64,000 nt of DNA from Platerodrilus igneus (GCA_036346225.1 JARFIW010001215.1:5594501-5658500); one strand, 5' to 3'. Positions 44,290-55,916 are shown, numbered from the stretch's first letter. Program-made: numbers and translations. Notes: a model not told the origin generated them from the sequence alone.

Positions 44290-45720
44290 ATTCTGATGTC
44301 TCTACAGCCAGAGGCGGAAGGTGGGCGTTATGACTGATGCTACACAACACAAGACTACCTGAAATTAAACAATATAGTTTATGCAAGAGTCTGCAGTTTG
44401 CGAATAAATAAAATAATGTGATAACAGGTAAAAATGCAGTGTGTACTCAGAACTTATATTAAGCTTCTCTTTTAGTTCGCACTTCACTTGTACAACAGTC
44501 AATAGAGAGTAACTTCGATTCCTTGGGTTTTTCCAATAAAAATATCTATTATTTGTCATTATATTTGTTAACTCAAACCTCACATAATACTACCAGAAAA
44601 ATAAAATGTCAGTCGCGAAATACTACATGATAAATATACCATTTTTTTTCTAAGTATTTGTACTAAATTTTCGAGTCCTTCGGCTTTATAAACGCACAAA
44701 GTACATTTACTTTCATTTTAAACCAATTCCAAAAGAAGCTAAAATCTAAACAATGATATTAATATCGGTTATTTAAAATTACATATAACAGTTATAAATT
44801 ACTACCAGTCAGATCTGGAATGTTCACACTTAGAAACCTCTACAGAACTCTATTTTAATTTTGGCTATAAAAACAAGCATAAGTTATGTGACTGCTCTTT
44901 AAGATACTTTCTAATGATTATGACACATGAAGCTAAACACAAATGTTTATATCAAATAAAATCGAGTTTGATTTATGGACTAATGTTTACACAAATTCAA
45001 CTTCTGCAGCGAGTTATAATTTTCTAATAATATCCATGTCCACAAAATCACCACAATGCTTTGTGCATTTTCCTAAAATTCGTTCGCCATATGTTGATGC
45101 AGAATAAACATGAATGGAAGATTGAAATATCACTTACCGTGCTCTAGACGTTCTTTAAACGCGACATAATGTAACCTACAGATCAACTTAAATTTGATCC
45201 ATCTGTTACTGGATATCGCGACTCTTAGATTCGCCTCATTAATTCATATCGTTTTGTGTATGAAGAATCCAAATACAAAGATGAACAAACCATACCAGTA
45301 CCATATAAGTAAATACTGCAGTGATTTGTTAACCAAAGAACTACAGCGTGTATTTTAATCGTGCATATCCTTGTAGTAAATTGTTACGTTGTCATTAATA
45401 TCCTATACTAAAGTTAGTCGCACTGAAAATAATGAATATATGGTATAAATTACCTGAACGATATAACATACCATTGTTAAGGATGAAATAACTATTAACT
45501 CCTCCAGGCAATTTTCAAATTCGTTCCCCCGGCAAAGTCTTGAACCAAGCAAGAGCTGGAGATCGGATGCTCGGGAGGTGATGGACTGATCTAATTACCA
45601 TGAAAAGCGTAGCGTCGATGTTCGTACAATGCGAGATATTGTCTCATATACAACCAATCATAGGGACAAGGGCCTAGAATGGCAACTAACAATACTTGAA
45701 GCTTAAGTTGTAATGAGGGT
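44290..45720. other. Unexplained sequence between the two transposase pieces
   Basis: AT-rich, no recognisable domain. It must be insertion relative to an intact mariner-type transposon if the two flanking pieces were one element. Confidence 0.4.
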
Positions 45721-45725
45721 ATAAA

Positions 45726-46012
45726 GCGGCTCCGTGGCATAGTTGGTATGTGTGTGACCACTATGCTCAAGATCTCGGATTCGAATTCCAACACGACTTG
45801 TTTGAAAAATATTAGGCGAGCTTTTTCACAAAGATACGCTCTTGTTCTGATAAGAGGTTAAATGTAGTTCACGTGTGTGTTGCCACGCACATTAAAGATC
45901 CCTACTTTGTATGGGACAGCAAGGGATCGGCAACATTCAAAATTTCCAGGTTAATAAAACTCGCTTCCTGGCCAATGTAGTACCTTTGGGTGTATCGTTG
46001 AATAAAATCAAA
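45726..46012 (+). mobile_element. tRNA-derived SINE
   Basis: The head folds like the first part of a tRNA gene: GGCTCCGTGGCATAGTTGG carries an A box (TGGCATAGTTGG, 45735-45746) and GGATTCGAATTCC (45777-45789) is a good B box, 31 nt further on, as in RNA polymerase III internal promoters. The body follows with a conserved-looking central block (CACGCACATTAAAGATCCC and GGGATCGGCAACATTC). The 3' end is a TGAATAAAATC-type tail near 46005. No intact cloverleaf is expected beyond the head. The size, about 290 bp, suits a SINE. The source tRNA cannot be named securely. Confidence 0.8.
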
Positions 46013-46169
46013 TGTAGTGTAATGTGGATATACAATACTCAGGGGTTTAATTAACGTTTATAAACTGCAGTAATGAATTGGGTTTAATGTACAAACATAA
46101 TGATAGATTTTTATAAACGTTACAATATTTAGACTGTACACTTTAAGTTTGTGCCAACTTTAGATGTTC

Positions 46170-46640
46170 TTCCAAATAATGAAGAACAGGATGTACCTCA
46201 TCGGAATATAGCAAGATAGAAACACCTCCTCAGGTTGGAATACAAGTCCATGGATACCAAATTTCCAGAAAGATGGATTGGTCGACGTGGATCAATTGGG
46301 TAACCGGTACGTTCTCGCGATTTAACTCTGCTAGATTTTTCCTTTGGACTTATTTAAAATCTCAGGTTGATTTTAATAGATCTACAAGTTTAAAAGACTT
46401 GCAACCAAGAATTTGCATGGAAATGGCACGGACAACTCTAGATATTATTGAACGAAGTATTCAAAGTGTTTACACCAGCATTTGTCTAAGTCAAGAGGTT
46501 GTTTGGAGACAATTTGAACATATGCGTTATTTTTTTTTATCAAGCGATCACATTAAGGTTCCTGAACATTTAATTCAATGTTTTAATATTTCTTGCTGTT
46601 TAATTGAAGTGTTTTTCATTAATTTTTTTTAATAATACAA
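46170..46640 (+). pseudogene. Tc1/mariner-superfamily transposase relic, C-terminal part
   Basis: In one frame VGIQVHGY and then KFPERWIGRRGSIG (46258). After a frame break the region RDLTLLDF appears, and in a third frame FFLWTYLKSQVDFNRSTSL and IERSIQSVYTSICLSQE, ending FEHM near 46526. The intact family pattern is FPERWIGRRG, W-x-x-RSPDLTPLDFFLWG-x-LK, with the last catalytic Asp in PLDF. Three frames are needed to follow it, so it is dead. Closely related to the block at 43980-44280. Confidence 0.75.
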
Positions 46641-46644
46641 TTTG

Positions 46645-49225
46645 TGTTTTCCAGACTTCAATACGTTTTTTCTCAAAAAGTATCTAATGAAACCTGTCAA
46701 TTTTTTATGACATTCATAATAACAATAACCAAATCTATCAAAATCATGAAAATGGGGCTTGTCATTTGAAAAAAGTTATGATAACGTCAACTTGAAAACA
46801 AAAACCAATATGACATAGGTTTTTTGTGAAAAATATGAATGTTTTAAAAATAAAATTAACCTGTCCAAGCGTTTTTCTATTAACGAAATTATTAATTTGG
46901 TTCTGTATTTTATCTTCACATGGTATATTTATTATATTACCAACTGAAGGATTGTCAATTTCGATGCTATTTGGCCAGAGGAACGAAGTATCTATCTATC
47001 TAATTTTGTCCCAGATTTCATCAATCGGATCTATTACATCAACTCAATGAGTTTACCTGTATATCTAAGTTATTGAGTATAGTATGTGCATTCACTTGAG
47101 CGATATGAAGTTATATAGATTGCTTCAGAAAATTGACCCGAATACTTACAGCAATCGACGATTACCAATTTTACCATCAGCATGTTCTATACAAGTTTTT
47201 ATTGCTGTTGTTACTGTTACGTAATAATTTCTATTTTTAACAATTTGTAGAAGCATGTAATAGACATTTCAATGTACAAGGTATTTTCAATCTGGAAAGT
47301 ACACCAACTAAAAGGAACTAATAATTTTAAAATTATCAAAATCACAACAATAAATTCTTCTAAAGAGCCCCAGTTTGACAAATTTTAATATCACAAATTA
47401 AAGTAAATGTAAATCTCAAAAAAATAAATAAGTCAATTAAATGTTAAAAGAATGAATTCATATTAATAAATTATTTACAAAATTAAGTGTCAAAAAACTT
47501 TGTTACGTTAGGTAGCGTACGGGTTAGATAGAAAAAGAAAGGATATTTAAAGTGCGGATCCACACGAATCACGATGACGAACAGAACACAAGAAACTTAG
47601 AAATACCGGGCTAACTACCAATGCGGAGAAGGGGGGATTCCTAGCAACACGAAAAAATACATCATCATCGATTTTCTATTTAGAGTAAACATTAATAAAA
47701 AAAATTCGGTTTGCATCAACAAAAAAAATAAATAAATAGTTGTATTATAAAGAATAAATTTTAGAAATTTACGTACGAAGTGCGCATTTCGTTTGACATT
47801 TAGTATTCATTAATAAAAGAAATAAAAGAAAAATTACTGTTTATGCTTGCTCATAATACCAGAGTATTAAAGTCAAAAAAAAATTATTTACGGTCGAAAA
47901 AATTCTAATAATCAGGTAGTGAAGTACTATGGAGCACCAGCGACGCACGGCCAACAAAAGTAGGAAGAAAGGAGGTGCTCCCGATATATGGGAACACTAA
48001 TGCAACATACCTCCAAGTGCCAGCTATTATCGTGTGCCCATTGCATCCATGGAGGTGAGTCAGCGAAGCGTCCAGGCGCTGGGGTCCAGATGTAGCATCA
48101 CCACAGTCGACAGATGTGGTGCACTGCGACACTCCCTGCAACAGCGGAACACCTCCCAGCGCAGTTGGTTCTACATCAGAAGAATAATCAGCCTACGTAC
48201 AACAATTTGGCCTCCAGCTAAGAACGATACACCCAAAATCTACACTTCTCATAAAGAAAAAACGTGCATCGCTCTTGGAGTAATAGAACGAGTAGTTCAG
48301 AAAAATACATATGAGAACAAACTGCAGAATCAAATTGAAAATTGTTTTAAATAACAAGAATTCGAGCTTCAATCCTCTCGTTATCAACATACCAAAAAGG
48401 AGATTAGAAAACTCGACTCAAGCTTTATCAAATAGTACAATACACTATTACAACGAGTGTTTCGGTCCTAGCAGCATGAGAATTAATTTTACGCTATAAT
48501 AATGTGTAGCCGGTTAACGGATACTCAAAACAAGGTGCCAACTATAGAATTTATAGCGTAAACTCGTTTTAGAGTAGATAGATTGAAATTAAAATTATTC
48601 GCAAGCGTATTTATTATAAACAGGTACAATGTTATTGACGTATGGAAGAGTAGAAACGGAATCGATGTGGTTTTTGATTCATCGGCCGTAAATGAACGTA
48701 ACAACTTGTCACATTTCCTTTGAATTTATAATATTATCATTTCATGCTTGTCAAGTGCTCAAGGATGGCTGTTGTTTTGGTACAATGATCTTTAAATACT
48801 TAAGACTTTATTTAAATCAAAAAACATCCGTAAATATGATGTAGATTGCATAACTGTTACAAGCATATGAAATTCAATTAATCTATCACAAAAAAGATAT
48901 ATAAATGTTTACAATAGTTTTAAATTTGTAACCTGATTGTCTATATAAGCTCGAACATTTCCATTATTTGTGTAGCATTCAAAGACCTTCATTCAATACT
49001 GAAGCTAACGAGATTAAATTTTTCAACTGTAGAAGCTTAATTAAATAGATAATGTAATGAACATCCAAATTAACAATGATAGCTTTCTTCTTACTTCTCT
49101 AAACTTGTTTAATTATATTTAGTTACTACATACATTTAGTACACGTTTTTGGCAAATTTATATTTCATTTGTACAGTTATGTACACGTTGTTATGGTTGT
49201 ATAAAGCGTTAAATTCTTAAATTTG
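46645..49225. other. No supported gene; one GC-richer patch at about 47930-48240
   Basis: Most of it is AT-rich and featureless. From 47930 to 48240 the composition changes abruptly to GC-richer sequence with open frames on both strands (minus 47905-48141, plus 48034-48354). I recognise no domain in either. It may be a piece of a transposon or a pseudogene. Confidence 0.35.
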
Positions 49226-49227
49226 TG

Positions 49228-49440
49228 CCCAGGAGGGGCGGGAATCCCGCAACAAAATAAGGGTGAACCAGTTAACTACAATGGCGCAGGAGCGGGCCAC
49301 TAAAGAAATGGAACAAGAAATCGAATAATTTACCAGTCAACTAGGTGCAATTTCAAGCTAATTTACCAATAACACTTACTGTGAAAGGTCTTCAACCTTT
49401 TGTAAATTAAGGACTCCAAGTCATCTAATCTAGCGAGAAT
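49228..49440 (+). repeat. Dispersed repeat family 1, copy F (head only)
   Basis: CCCAGGAGGGGCGGGAATCC, then CAGTTAACTACAATGGCGCA, GGAGCGGG and CACTTACTGTGAAAGG follow the family order. The copy is cut off by LINE endonuclease sequence at about 49443. Confidence 0.7.
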
Positions 49441-49442
49441 TC

Positions 49443-49985
49443 CCATGACGATGATTATTCTTGGGGATTTTAATTACGTTGACCTTCCTGGTGAAATAGA
49501 GTTCCTTTTACAAAATGCTACCTATTGTAACGTCTCACATTTCTCTTTTACATTGCTGGTCTGTGTTCTTGAGTTTGCAGCCTCCAATTGTCTTCTTTGG
49601 TTAATACCTTTCTGAACTGTAATTTTTAAACACATTTAACTTTTAATAAGTTCTATGAAGGCCATGCTCAAATGACAAAATTTGAGAAAAAGGAACAGAC
49701 TAAGGCATTTTGACTTTGAGAAAGTAAAAGATAAAGATATCCACAAAAGATTTGGAAAAAAGTCAAATGAATTGCTGAAAAACATCGGGAAATCTCTGAT
49801 AATAAGGACGTAGAAGCAGAATGGTATAATATTAAATCCAGCTTAGATATGGTGGCCAGAGATATTCTGGTGTTTAAAGAAAATAAAAATAAGAAACCAT
49901 GGATAGCAAAGGGTATTCTGAATTTATTAGAAGAAAGGCGAAAATACAAAAACAGACCAAACGAAGCATGAGAACAGATACAAAG
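49443..49985 (+). pseudogene. LINE fragment: endonuclease motif and linker
   Basis: MTMIILGDFNYVDLP (49446) is the catalytic Asp-Phe-Asn motif of a LINE endonuclease. After a gap of non-coding-looking sequence the linker is readable at 49820-49975: VEAEWYNIKSSLDM, KNKKPWIAKGILNLLEERRK and YKN. The K-K-PWI-x-x-x-I-x-L-x-x-ERRK-x-K pattern is the conserved segment between endonuclease and RT in the LINE type whose RT lies at 60.7-62.2 kb. The sequence between the two is deleted or decayed. Confidence 0.65.
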
Positions 49986-50149
49986 CCATAAAATCGTTGT
50001 GCATGGCTGCCTGTGTGTTGTGCAGTTCCTGTCCTCATTTCTCGTATTTAATGTGGTAATTATTGTAGTTATAAATTTTGTTTGTACAGTACAACAAGTG
50101 TACATATAGTTTACAATGAATGCAAATGAAAATAAGATCGTTAACGGAC

Positions 50150-50816
50150 ATGTTTAAAACAAAAGTGGCAAGAATTCGAGGTTCAATTACAAACAGCCAC
50201 GTCTGGCGCTATTGATAATCCACCTGCTGTTGATCAATTAGTTGGTAATTTTACATTATTTAAACAAGCTTCGTTGGATACCTTAATACAGCTAAGTAAT
50301 CGCTTAATCAATCTTGAGCATCAAGTAGAACACCTCGAAAACTATAACTGGAGAAACTGTCTTTTAGTGCATGGCATTTTAGAAATTGAATAAGAAATTG
50401 TTAATAAGGTGATTTTAAACTTTTTACGCGAAAAGCTGCAGTTTCCCGAATTTGACTTGTCTTTTCTTGATCGATGTCACAAAATTGGTAAATTTACCCA
50501 TAACCGCAACAGACCAATCTTTTTAAAATTTATTTCATATAGACTTATGCAAAAAGTGTGGTCTAGTAAGAAACTGTTACGAGGAAGCAAATTTGTGATT
50601 ACAAAATCACTTACAGTTAGCCGTTACAATTTATTAAAAGCCGTCAGAGCAAAGTTTGGTAACAGCATGTGTTGGACTTCGGACTCTAAAATCATTATAT
50701 TGTTTCCTAATGGAACTAAAAAATACATAACTATAATGTCTGAACTAGATAAAATTCAATGCGAAACTAAACCTGAATCTGGAAGACAACTGCGTAGTAA
50801 ATCTAATGTAAAATAA
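50150..50816 (+). pseudogene. LINE B ORF1 (L1-type RNA-binding protein), N-terminally broken
   Basis: From 50280 the reading is a coiled coil (LIQLSNRLINLEHQVEHLE), then NWRNCLLVHGILE. A stop at 50390 interrupts. The rest (50409-50816) is open: DLSFLDRCHKIGKF, RNRPIFLKFISYRLMQKVW, SSKKLLRGSKF, LLKAVRAKFG and CWTSDSKIIILFPNG. This is the RRM plus C-terminal domain arrangement of L1-like ORF1 proteins attached to many arthropod LINEs; they bind the element's RNA. Good match through the second half. Confidence 0.8.
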
Positions 50817-51063
50817 CTGTGATGTTAGTACTTCCCTATCTTTTACTTTTAGTGTTTATTATTGAAACTGCAAAATCTTTTAAGTTATTGAATATATTCT
50901 TTAATTGAACTGTAGAAGTTAATGATACGGCAATTAATATATCATAGATAGTAATTTTGGTGTGAGGATTGGAATTACATACGGCTATTTTGTATATCCT
51001 CTTTATTCTGGTAAATTTTCTTTTATATTCTTGTTTTGGTTATTATCTAACTATTTCTGGTGT

Positions 51064-51790
51064 AATGAACCTTACTGTGGCTCATGTAAATTTATGTTCG
51101 TCACTTACAAATAAATTTCACAAGCTGACTGATTATTTATTTAGCACAAATAGTTCATTTCATGTCGTAGCAGTTACAGAAACACTGACAAACTCCTGTA
51201 TCTCAGATAATTAATATAAATAACTATTATGTTTTGCAAAAAGATAAAGATAAGGTTTCTTACGGGCACGAGGTAGCACTTTATTATGAAATTTACTCAA
51301 ATTATTTAGCGATAACACGTAGGAATTTTGAATAGTTGGCGATTAGATTAGCATTAGTAATGTCGTTTTATTTATAGCAGTTATCTATCACACACCTTCA
51401 TTGCATAATTACAATGATTTAGACTATGAGGACCTGTACTCAATACTGTTTAGTACTACTAGTTGTATAATTTGTATAGGTGATTTAAATTTTGACCTAG
51501 TGAATATTAATAAAACAGGTGTGGAAATTGCATGGTCTTACGCAAATAATAGAGGAGCCAACAAGGGTAACTCACGCAAGTGCCACACTAATAAATCAAT
51601 ATAAAACCTTATTCTGCATTCTTGGGTTGATATTAATCATACTGTCAGATCATGCTGCTGCTACCTTAAATTTCGTATGTACTACTAAACTAAACAAAAT
51701 TATCTTTTATAGGAATTACTTGAATTTTGATTATGACAGTTTTAAATCTAGTATTGTGATTATTTCCTTCACCTGTCAAATTTGAATTTT
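51064..51790 (+). pseudogene. LINE B ORF2, endonuclease domain (broken)
   Basis: MNLTVAHVNLCSSLTNKF (51066) and FHVVAVTETLT are endonuclease motifs I and II (Asn, Glu). After several stops, VIYHTPS and CIICIGDLNFDLVN give the catalytic Asp-x-Asn. In a shifted frame (51520) GLTQIIEEPTRVTHASATL and LSDHAAATLNF supply the end of the domain with SDH. At least three frame disruptions. The RT of the element resumes at about 53985, beyond the Crypton and two hairpins. Confidence 0.8.
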
Positions 51791-51989
51791 TGGCAAATCA
51801 TGTTCGTAGTTAAGATTTGAAACAATCACTAACATTAGTTTATCGGATCAAAATAGTTGCTTTGCAATAGTCGCGGCAATTTCAATAGGTAGCTTTTTAT
51901 TACGTAGGCGGACTCCTATCCTAATAGTAGTAATAATGTCAAACAATAAAAAATGAGAAATTTAGTTAATACAATTGATTAAGATTTCG

Positions 51990-53114
51990 ATAAAATGAAC
52001 CGTTTTAGCAATGTTCCACCAGAAGAAATTGATTGTGCTGTAAATTCTTGTACGCCTCTGAACACAGTAAAGAGTAGATGTGGTGTATGGAAACAGTTTA
52101 TGAAGTTCTGTGAATATCGAAAATACGTTTTTAATGCAAATACATCTAGTCAAAATTTGAATAACATAAAAGACGGCATGGAATATGAAAAAAGAAGATG
52201 GTGACGACTGTACAGAATGTATGTGGAATTCCACTGCAAAGTCGCTGCAAGAATTATATTTCAAGGAATACCAAATAAAAATAGATCCATTTCAAGCAAG
52301 CGAATTTAAAAATGCACGTGATACACACAATGCTAAACGTCGTGAATTACAAAAATGTGCACAAAAGCGAAAACAAAGTGCTTCAGCTCTTGGTATTCAG
52401 AATGTATATGCTCTAGTTGATACATGTAACGAGGAAACTCCTGGCGGGCTCCAAAAAAAGTTTTATTATTTAGCTGCTGTAGAATTGGCATGGCGAAGGT
52501 GTTCATTGTTTAATTGGCCATTTTAAAGGTGAAGTGAAAATTGATGGTAGCGAGTCCGGTAGAGTAGACTAAAACTTGTAAAGCAGGAGACAAAAAATGT
52601 GCAGACAGCAAATTTCTAACTCAGAATATTGATCACCCTGAACGTTGCCCAGTGAGATTGTATAAAAAATTAATGGCGAAACGTGGGCTTAACTTTACTT
52701 GTAACCGTTTGTTTTTAACTCCAAATCAATATTGGAAAAATGCAGATTCTCTTTGGTATAAAAATTCGCCAGTTGGAAGGAATGAGTTTGCAAAGTGGAC
52801 GAAAATGGGAGCGCAATGTATAGGTTTAGACACCAAGCGTTTTAAAATTAATCAACCATTCCTACCAATCAACTGCAGTTTCCCAATTAGCAGAAGCTGC
52901 AGTGTCTGAACAGCAGCTTATTAAGATAACAGGGCACTCCAATCCTTCATCCATACAGCCCTATTCACAAATGGATTAAGAACATCATCGAAACATTTTA
53001 AATAAATTAAGAAAATGTAAAAAAGCTGAAACGTCAGTAAAAACTGCTACAACTACATCGTCGAGCGGCTTAGGAAGTGCAATTTACAATAACTGTACAT
53101 TCAATATTTTTTAA
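51990..53114 (+). mobile_element. Crypton-type tyrosine-recombinase transposon relic inside LINE B
   Basis: The recombinase is readable across three frame breaks. N-terminal core-binding part: FSNVPPEEIDCAV, TVKSRCGVWKQFMKFCE. Middle: STAKSLQELYFKEYQIKIDP, NAKRRELQ. C-terminal catalytic part: HPERCPVRLYKKLMAKRG, RLFLTPNQYWKNA, WYKNSPVGRNEFAKW, then in a shifted frame STAVSQLAEAAVSEQQLIKI, TGHSNPSSIQPYSQMD. This is the Crypton/DUF3504 family. The usual HSNR-x-TAVSQ motif reads HSYQSTAVSQ, so the second catalytic Arg is replaced by Gln; the GHSN and the Tyr nucleophile context (QPY) remain. It sits between LINE B endonuclease and RT. Inactive. Confidence 0.88.
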
Positions 53115-53249
53115 CAACAAAGAGCTATTCAGCATTGCATTTTGCTAATTTATTAACTTGTTTTTTTTGTGTTAATTTTAAACATAAATACAGCGTTTAC
53201 TTTATTAAATCCACTTTGATTCAGGAAATAATCTTTCAAAATACAATGT

Positions 53250-53471
53250 GACCTTGATAAATTGGCGGCTATTTTATTGTGTTAGTTTTCCTCGAGTGCT
53301 CTGCAATCCGACTCGACCAAATTGCCATTAATAATCAAACACTAAAGCCCTCGCGCTAAAGCGCTCGGGCTTTAGTCAGGTTATTAATGGCAATTTGGCC
53401 TTCTCAGATTGACATGAATCGCACTCTCAAAAAATTCCTCACAATAAAATAGCCGAATATTTATCAAGGTC
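53250..53471. mobile_element. Palindromic MITE-like hairpin 1 (222 bp)
   Basis: GACCTTGATAAATTGGCGGC at the left is mirrored by the complement of GCCGAATATTTATCAAGGTC at the right. Further inward CCAAATTGCCATTAATAA pairs with TTATTAATGGCAATTTGG, and the centre CTAAAGCCCTCGCGC pairs with GCGCTCGGGCTTTAG. The whole folds into one long stem. It has no coding capacity; it is a non-autonomous DNA transposon type. A target duplication is not obvious. Confidence 0.85.
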
Positions 53472-53770
53472 TTATGGTATCACCTATGAATATTGATTGG
53501 CATTCACTATACATTTTAAACAATATTGATGATAAAGTAGCACTTTTTAATGAAGTGCTCATATAAATATCTTACTACTTTGCCCCTTTTACAAAATCCC
53601 GGATTACTAAGAAGCCTGCCCCCTGGCTCACATACGATCTATAGTGTTTGATAAAATCCAGGAACATCGCTCTGAATCAGCATAGGAAAACAAAAGCTTT
53701 AGAGCACTGGAGGTATTACAACATCTACCCTTACACTTAAACGATCCAGGCAGAATTAATGCATTTTTCG

Positions 53771-53911
53771 TGTTAGAAATAGATATTATTATTAAAAAAC
53801 ATAAATCACAACACGCATATCAGAACAGTCTGCAATAGTTTTAGCAACAACTGTTCTGATATGCGTGTTAAGTGATTTGTGTGTTTTTAATAATAATATC
53901 TATTTCTAACA
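53771..53911. mobile_element. Palindromic MITE-like hairpin 2 (141 bp)
   Basis: The left arm TGTTAGAAATAGATATTATT... (53771-53829) is the near-perfect complement of the right arm ending AATATCTATTTCTAACA (53851-53911). The inner stem is AACACGCATATCAGAACAGT against ACTGTTCTGATATGCGTGTT, with a 20-nt loop. Arms differ at only a few positions, so it is fairly young. Confidence 0.88.
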
Positions 53912-53984
53912 GTAACCTAACCTATCATTGCAGCCACGGCATTATTGCTGTGAGATGCTCGTAAAATATTCGACCTGATCCAAG

Positions 53985-55580
53985 TTTATTTTATTTTTAT
54001 AAACTTGGTCGCTTACCCGTCGTAACTGAAGAATTTACCTTTTCAATGGTTACTAAAGATGATGTTAGTAAAGCTCTATACGTCATCACTAGTAACGCTA
54101 TTGGTGCCGATCTAGTTAGTTTTAAAATGCTAAAATTATATTGTTCTGAAATTATACTAGTTATTTTGCATACAATTAATTTTGTATTGAATATGATACC
54201 TTGCTAAGTATTTGGAAAGTGAGTGAAGTATGTCCCATACCTAAAGTGACCTCACCAGATCAACTAAATGTCTTATGCCCTATAAGCATCTTGTGTGTTG
54301 TTTCAAAAATCGTGGAAAATACCTTATGAAAGCAAATTGTATGCCATATGGAGTGATTTAACATTTTACCGAATTATCAGTCTGGCTTCCGGACTCTGCA
54401 TAGAGACTGTTATACTTGAATGATATACGAAATCTTTTCTACTATAAACTCGGTTAAATGTATTATATTAATACTTTTAGATTTCTGTCAAGCATTCGAC
54501 ACTATTAATCATGATCTTCTTTTGGCAATACTAAATTTTATTGGATTTGATAAAGAATTAACATATAGAATGCTTTTTGAAAGGATGAAAGCAAATGGTC
54601 TCCTTAAATAACGAAACCTCGTCTCAGTTGGAAATATATTCTGGAGTGCCTCAGGGACCAGTAGTAGGTCCATTACTGTTCTCTATTTACACTTTTTATC
54701 TTACAAGTGTATTGAATTACTGCAGTTATCATATGTATGCAGATGACACACTATTATATGCATTCAATGTAAAAAACGCTAAAAAAGCAAACCGACTTGT
54801 GAATGCAGAACTAAATAAATTTGTTAAACATTCCACTAAATACCGTCTAACTATCAATCCACAAAAATTCAAAATAATAGTTTTCGGCTCACAATCTAAT
54901 CGTGCATATATAAAAACTAGAATAAATAATGTAACCTTAGAGAATATTTTTCAGTGCAAAAGTTTCGGTTTAATTCTTTCGTTAATTTGAGGTTTGTGAA
55001 ATATACACAAATTTGCCTATAACAATCATATACTACTATTTTAAAGTATATTTATGGACTTAGAAAATTGCTAAATCAAAAATCTTCTTTGCCAAAGTTT
55101 AGTACTTTCACAGTTTCGATTTTGTAGTTCAGTGTATGTTTTTGAGTTGACTAAAGAATATGCTAGGTGAGTACGGGTACTTCAAAATTCCCATATGTGA
55201 CATATTTGGCGTAAGAAGATCGAAACGCAATCAACATAAACTAAAAGACTTAGGATCGCAACAACAAAAAATAGAATGTCACTCCATGGCCCGTGCTTAT
55301 TTCAAGGTGTAATTTATTTTAAATACACCCCCCACTCTCTACCCTCACTTGTACGGTAAGAACACCTTTAGAACTGATGTCCACAATATTAAATCAAACG
55401 GAGAAACCTGATTACTATACCTAAGCACAAGCTAAACTTATTTATACGATCCTTTTCGTATAATGTTGCTATTCTGTCTAATAATTTTCCATCGGATATA
55501 AAAATGTCATCTTTGTTTCTTTTCAAAAAATTCCTGAAAAACTACTTGTTTCAGTCAGTAATTGAAATCGACTATCATTA
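53985..55580 (+). pseudogene. LINE B ORF2, reverse transcriptase (broken)
   Basis: Reads LGRLPVVTEEFTFSMVTKDD and SNAIGADLVSFKMLKLYC (fingers), then, past many stops, IILILLDFCQAFDTINHDLL (motif A, catalytic Asp present, 54470), SGVPQGPVVGPLLF (motif B, 54640), YHMYADDTLLYAF (motif C, YADD, 54730) and LTINPQKFKIIVFG. After 54990 the C-terminal region is only patchy (RTPLELMS-like and FKKFLKNYLFQ near 55530). The motif order identifies a Jockey/CR1-group LINE. It belongs with ORF1 at 50.15 kb and the endonuclease at 51.06 kb. Confidence 0.85.
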
Positions 55581-55808
55581 CAAAATTTTAGGCTAATCTC
55601 ATACCCCACATGTTTAAGGTTACTTGTTTTAATTTTACGGGTTAAGTAGAAGAGCGGGGTAAATCTGAATGTTATGCCATTCATGTTTATCCTGAACTTT
55701 GCCCTTTTAAACTGATAAAATAATTTACGCAATGTATAATTATTTCTAGATAATAATTTACATTTATAGCTATAGTATAGATCGATTCATTGTGCTTTGA
55801 GTTGTTGT

Positions 55809-55916
55809 TATAAATCTTTATGGTTCTGGGTTGGGACCATGTCATTTTAAAAACTAAGTTTATAAACTTAGTTTATACAATGACACGGTTCCAAATCGAA
55901 ACCATAAATATTTATA
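55809..55916. repeat. Head-to-head pair of Penelope-like element ends (108-bp palindrome)
   Basis: TATAAATCTTTATGGTTCTG...TTTATA (55809-55862) is followed without spacer by its reverse complement (TATAAACTTAG...ATATTTATA, to 55916). The right half plus ATGACTCCGGCCGTGAAA (to about 55935) is the terminal block also seen at the 3' end of the Penelope fragment at 26.46-26.53 kb (minus strand), so both arms derive from that element. Confidence 0.8.
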
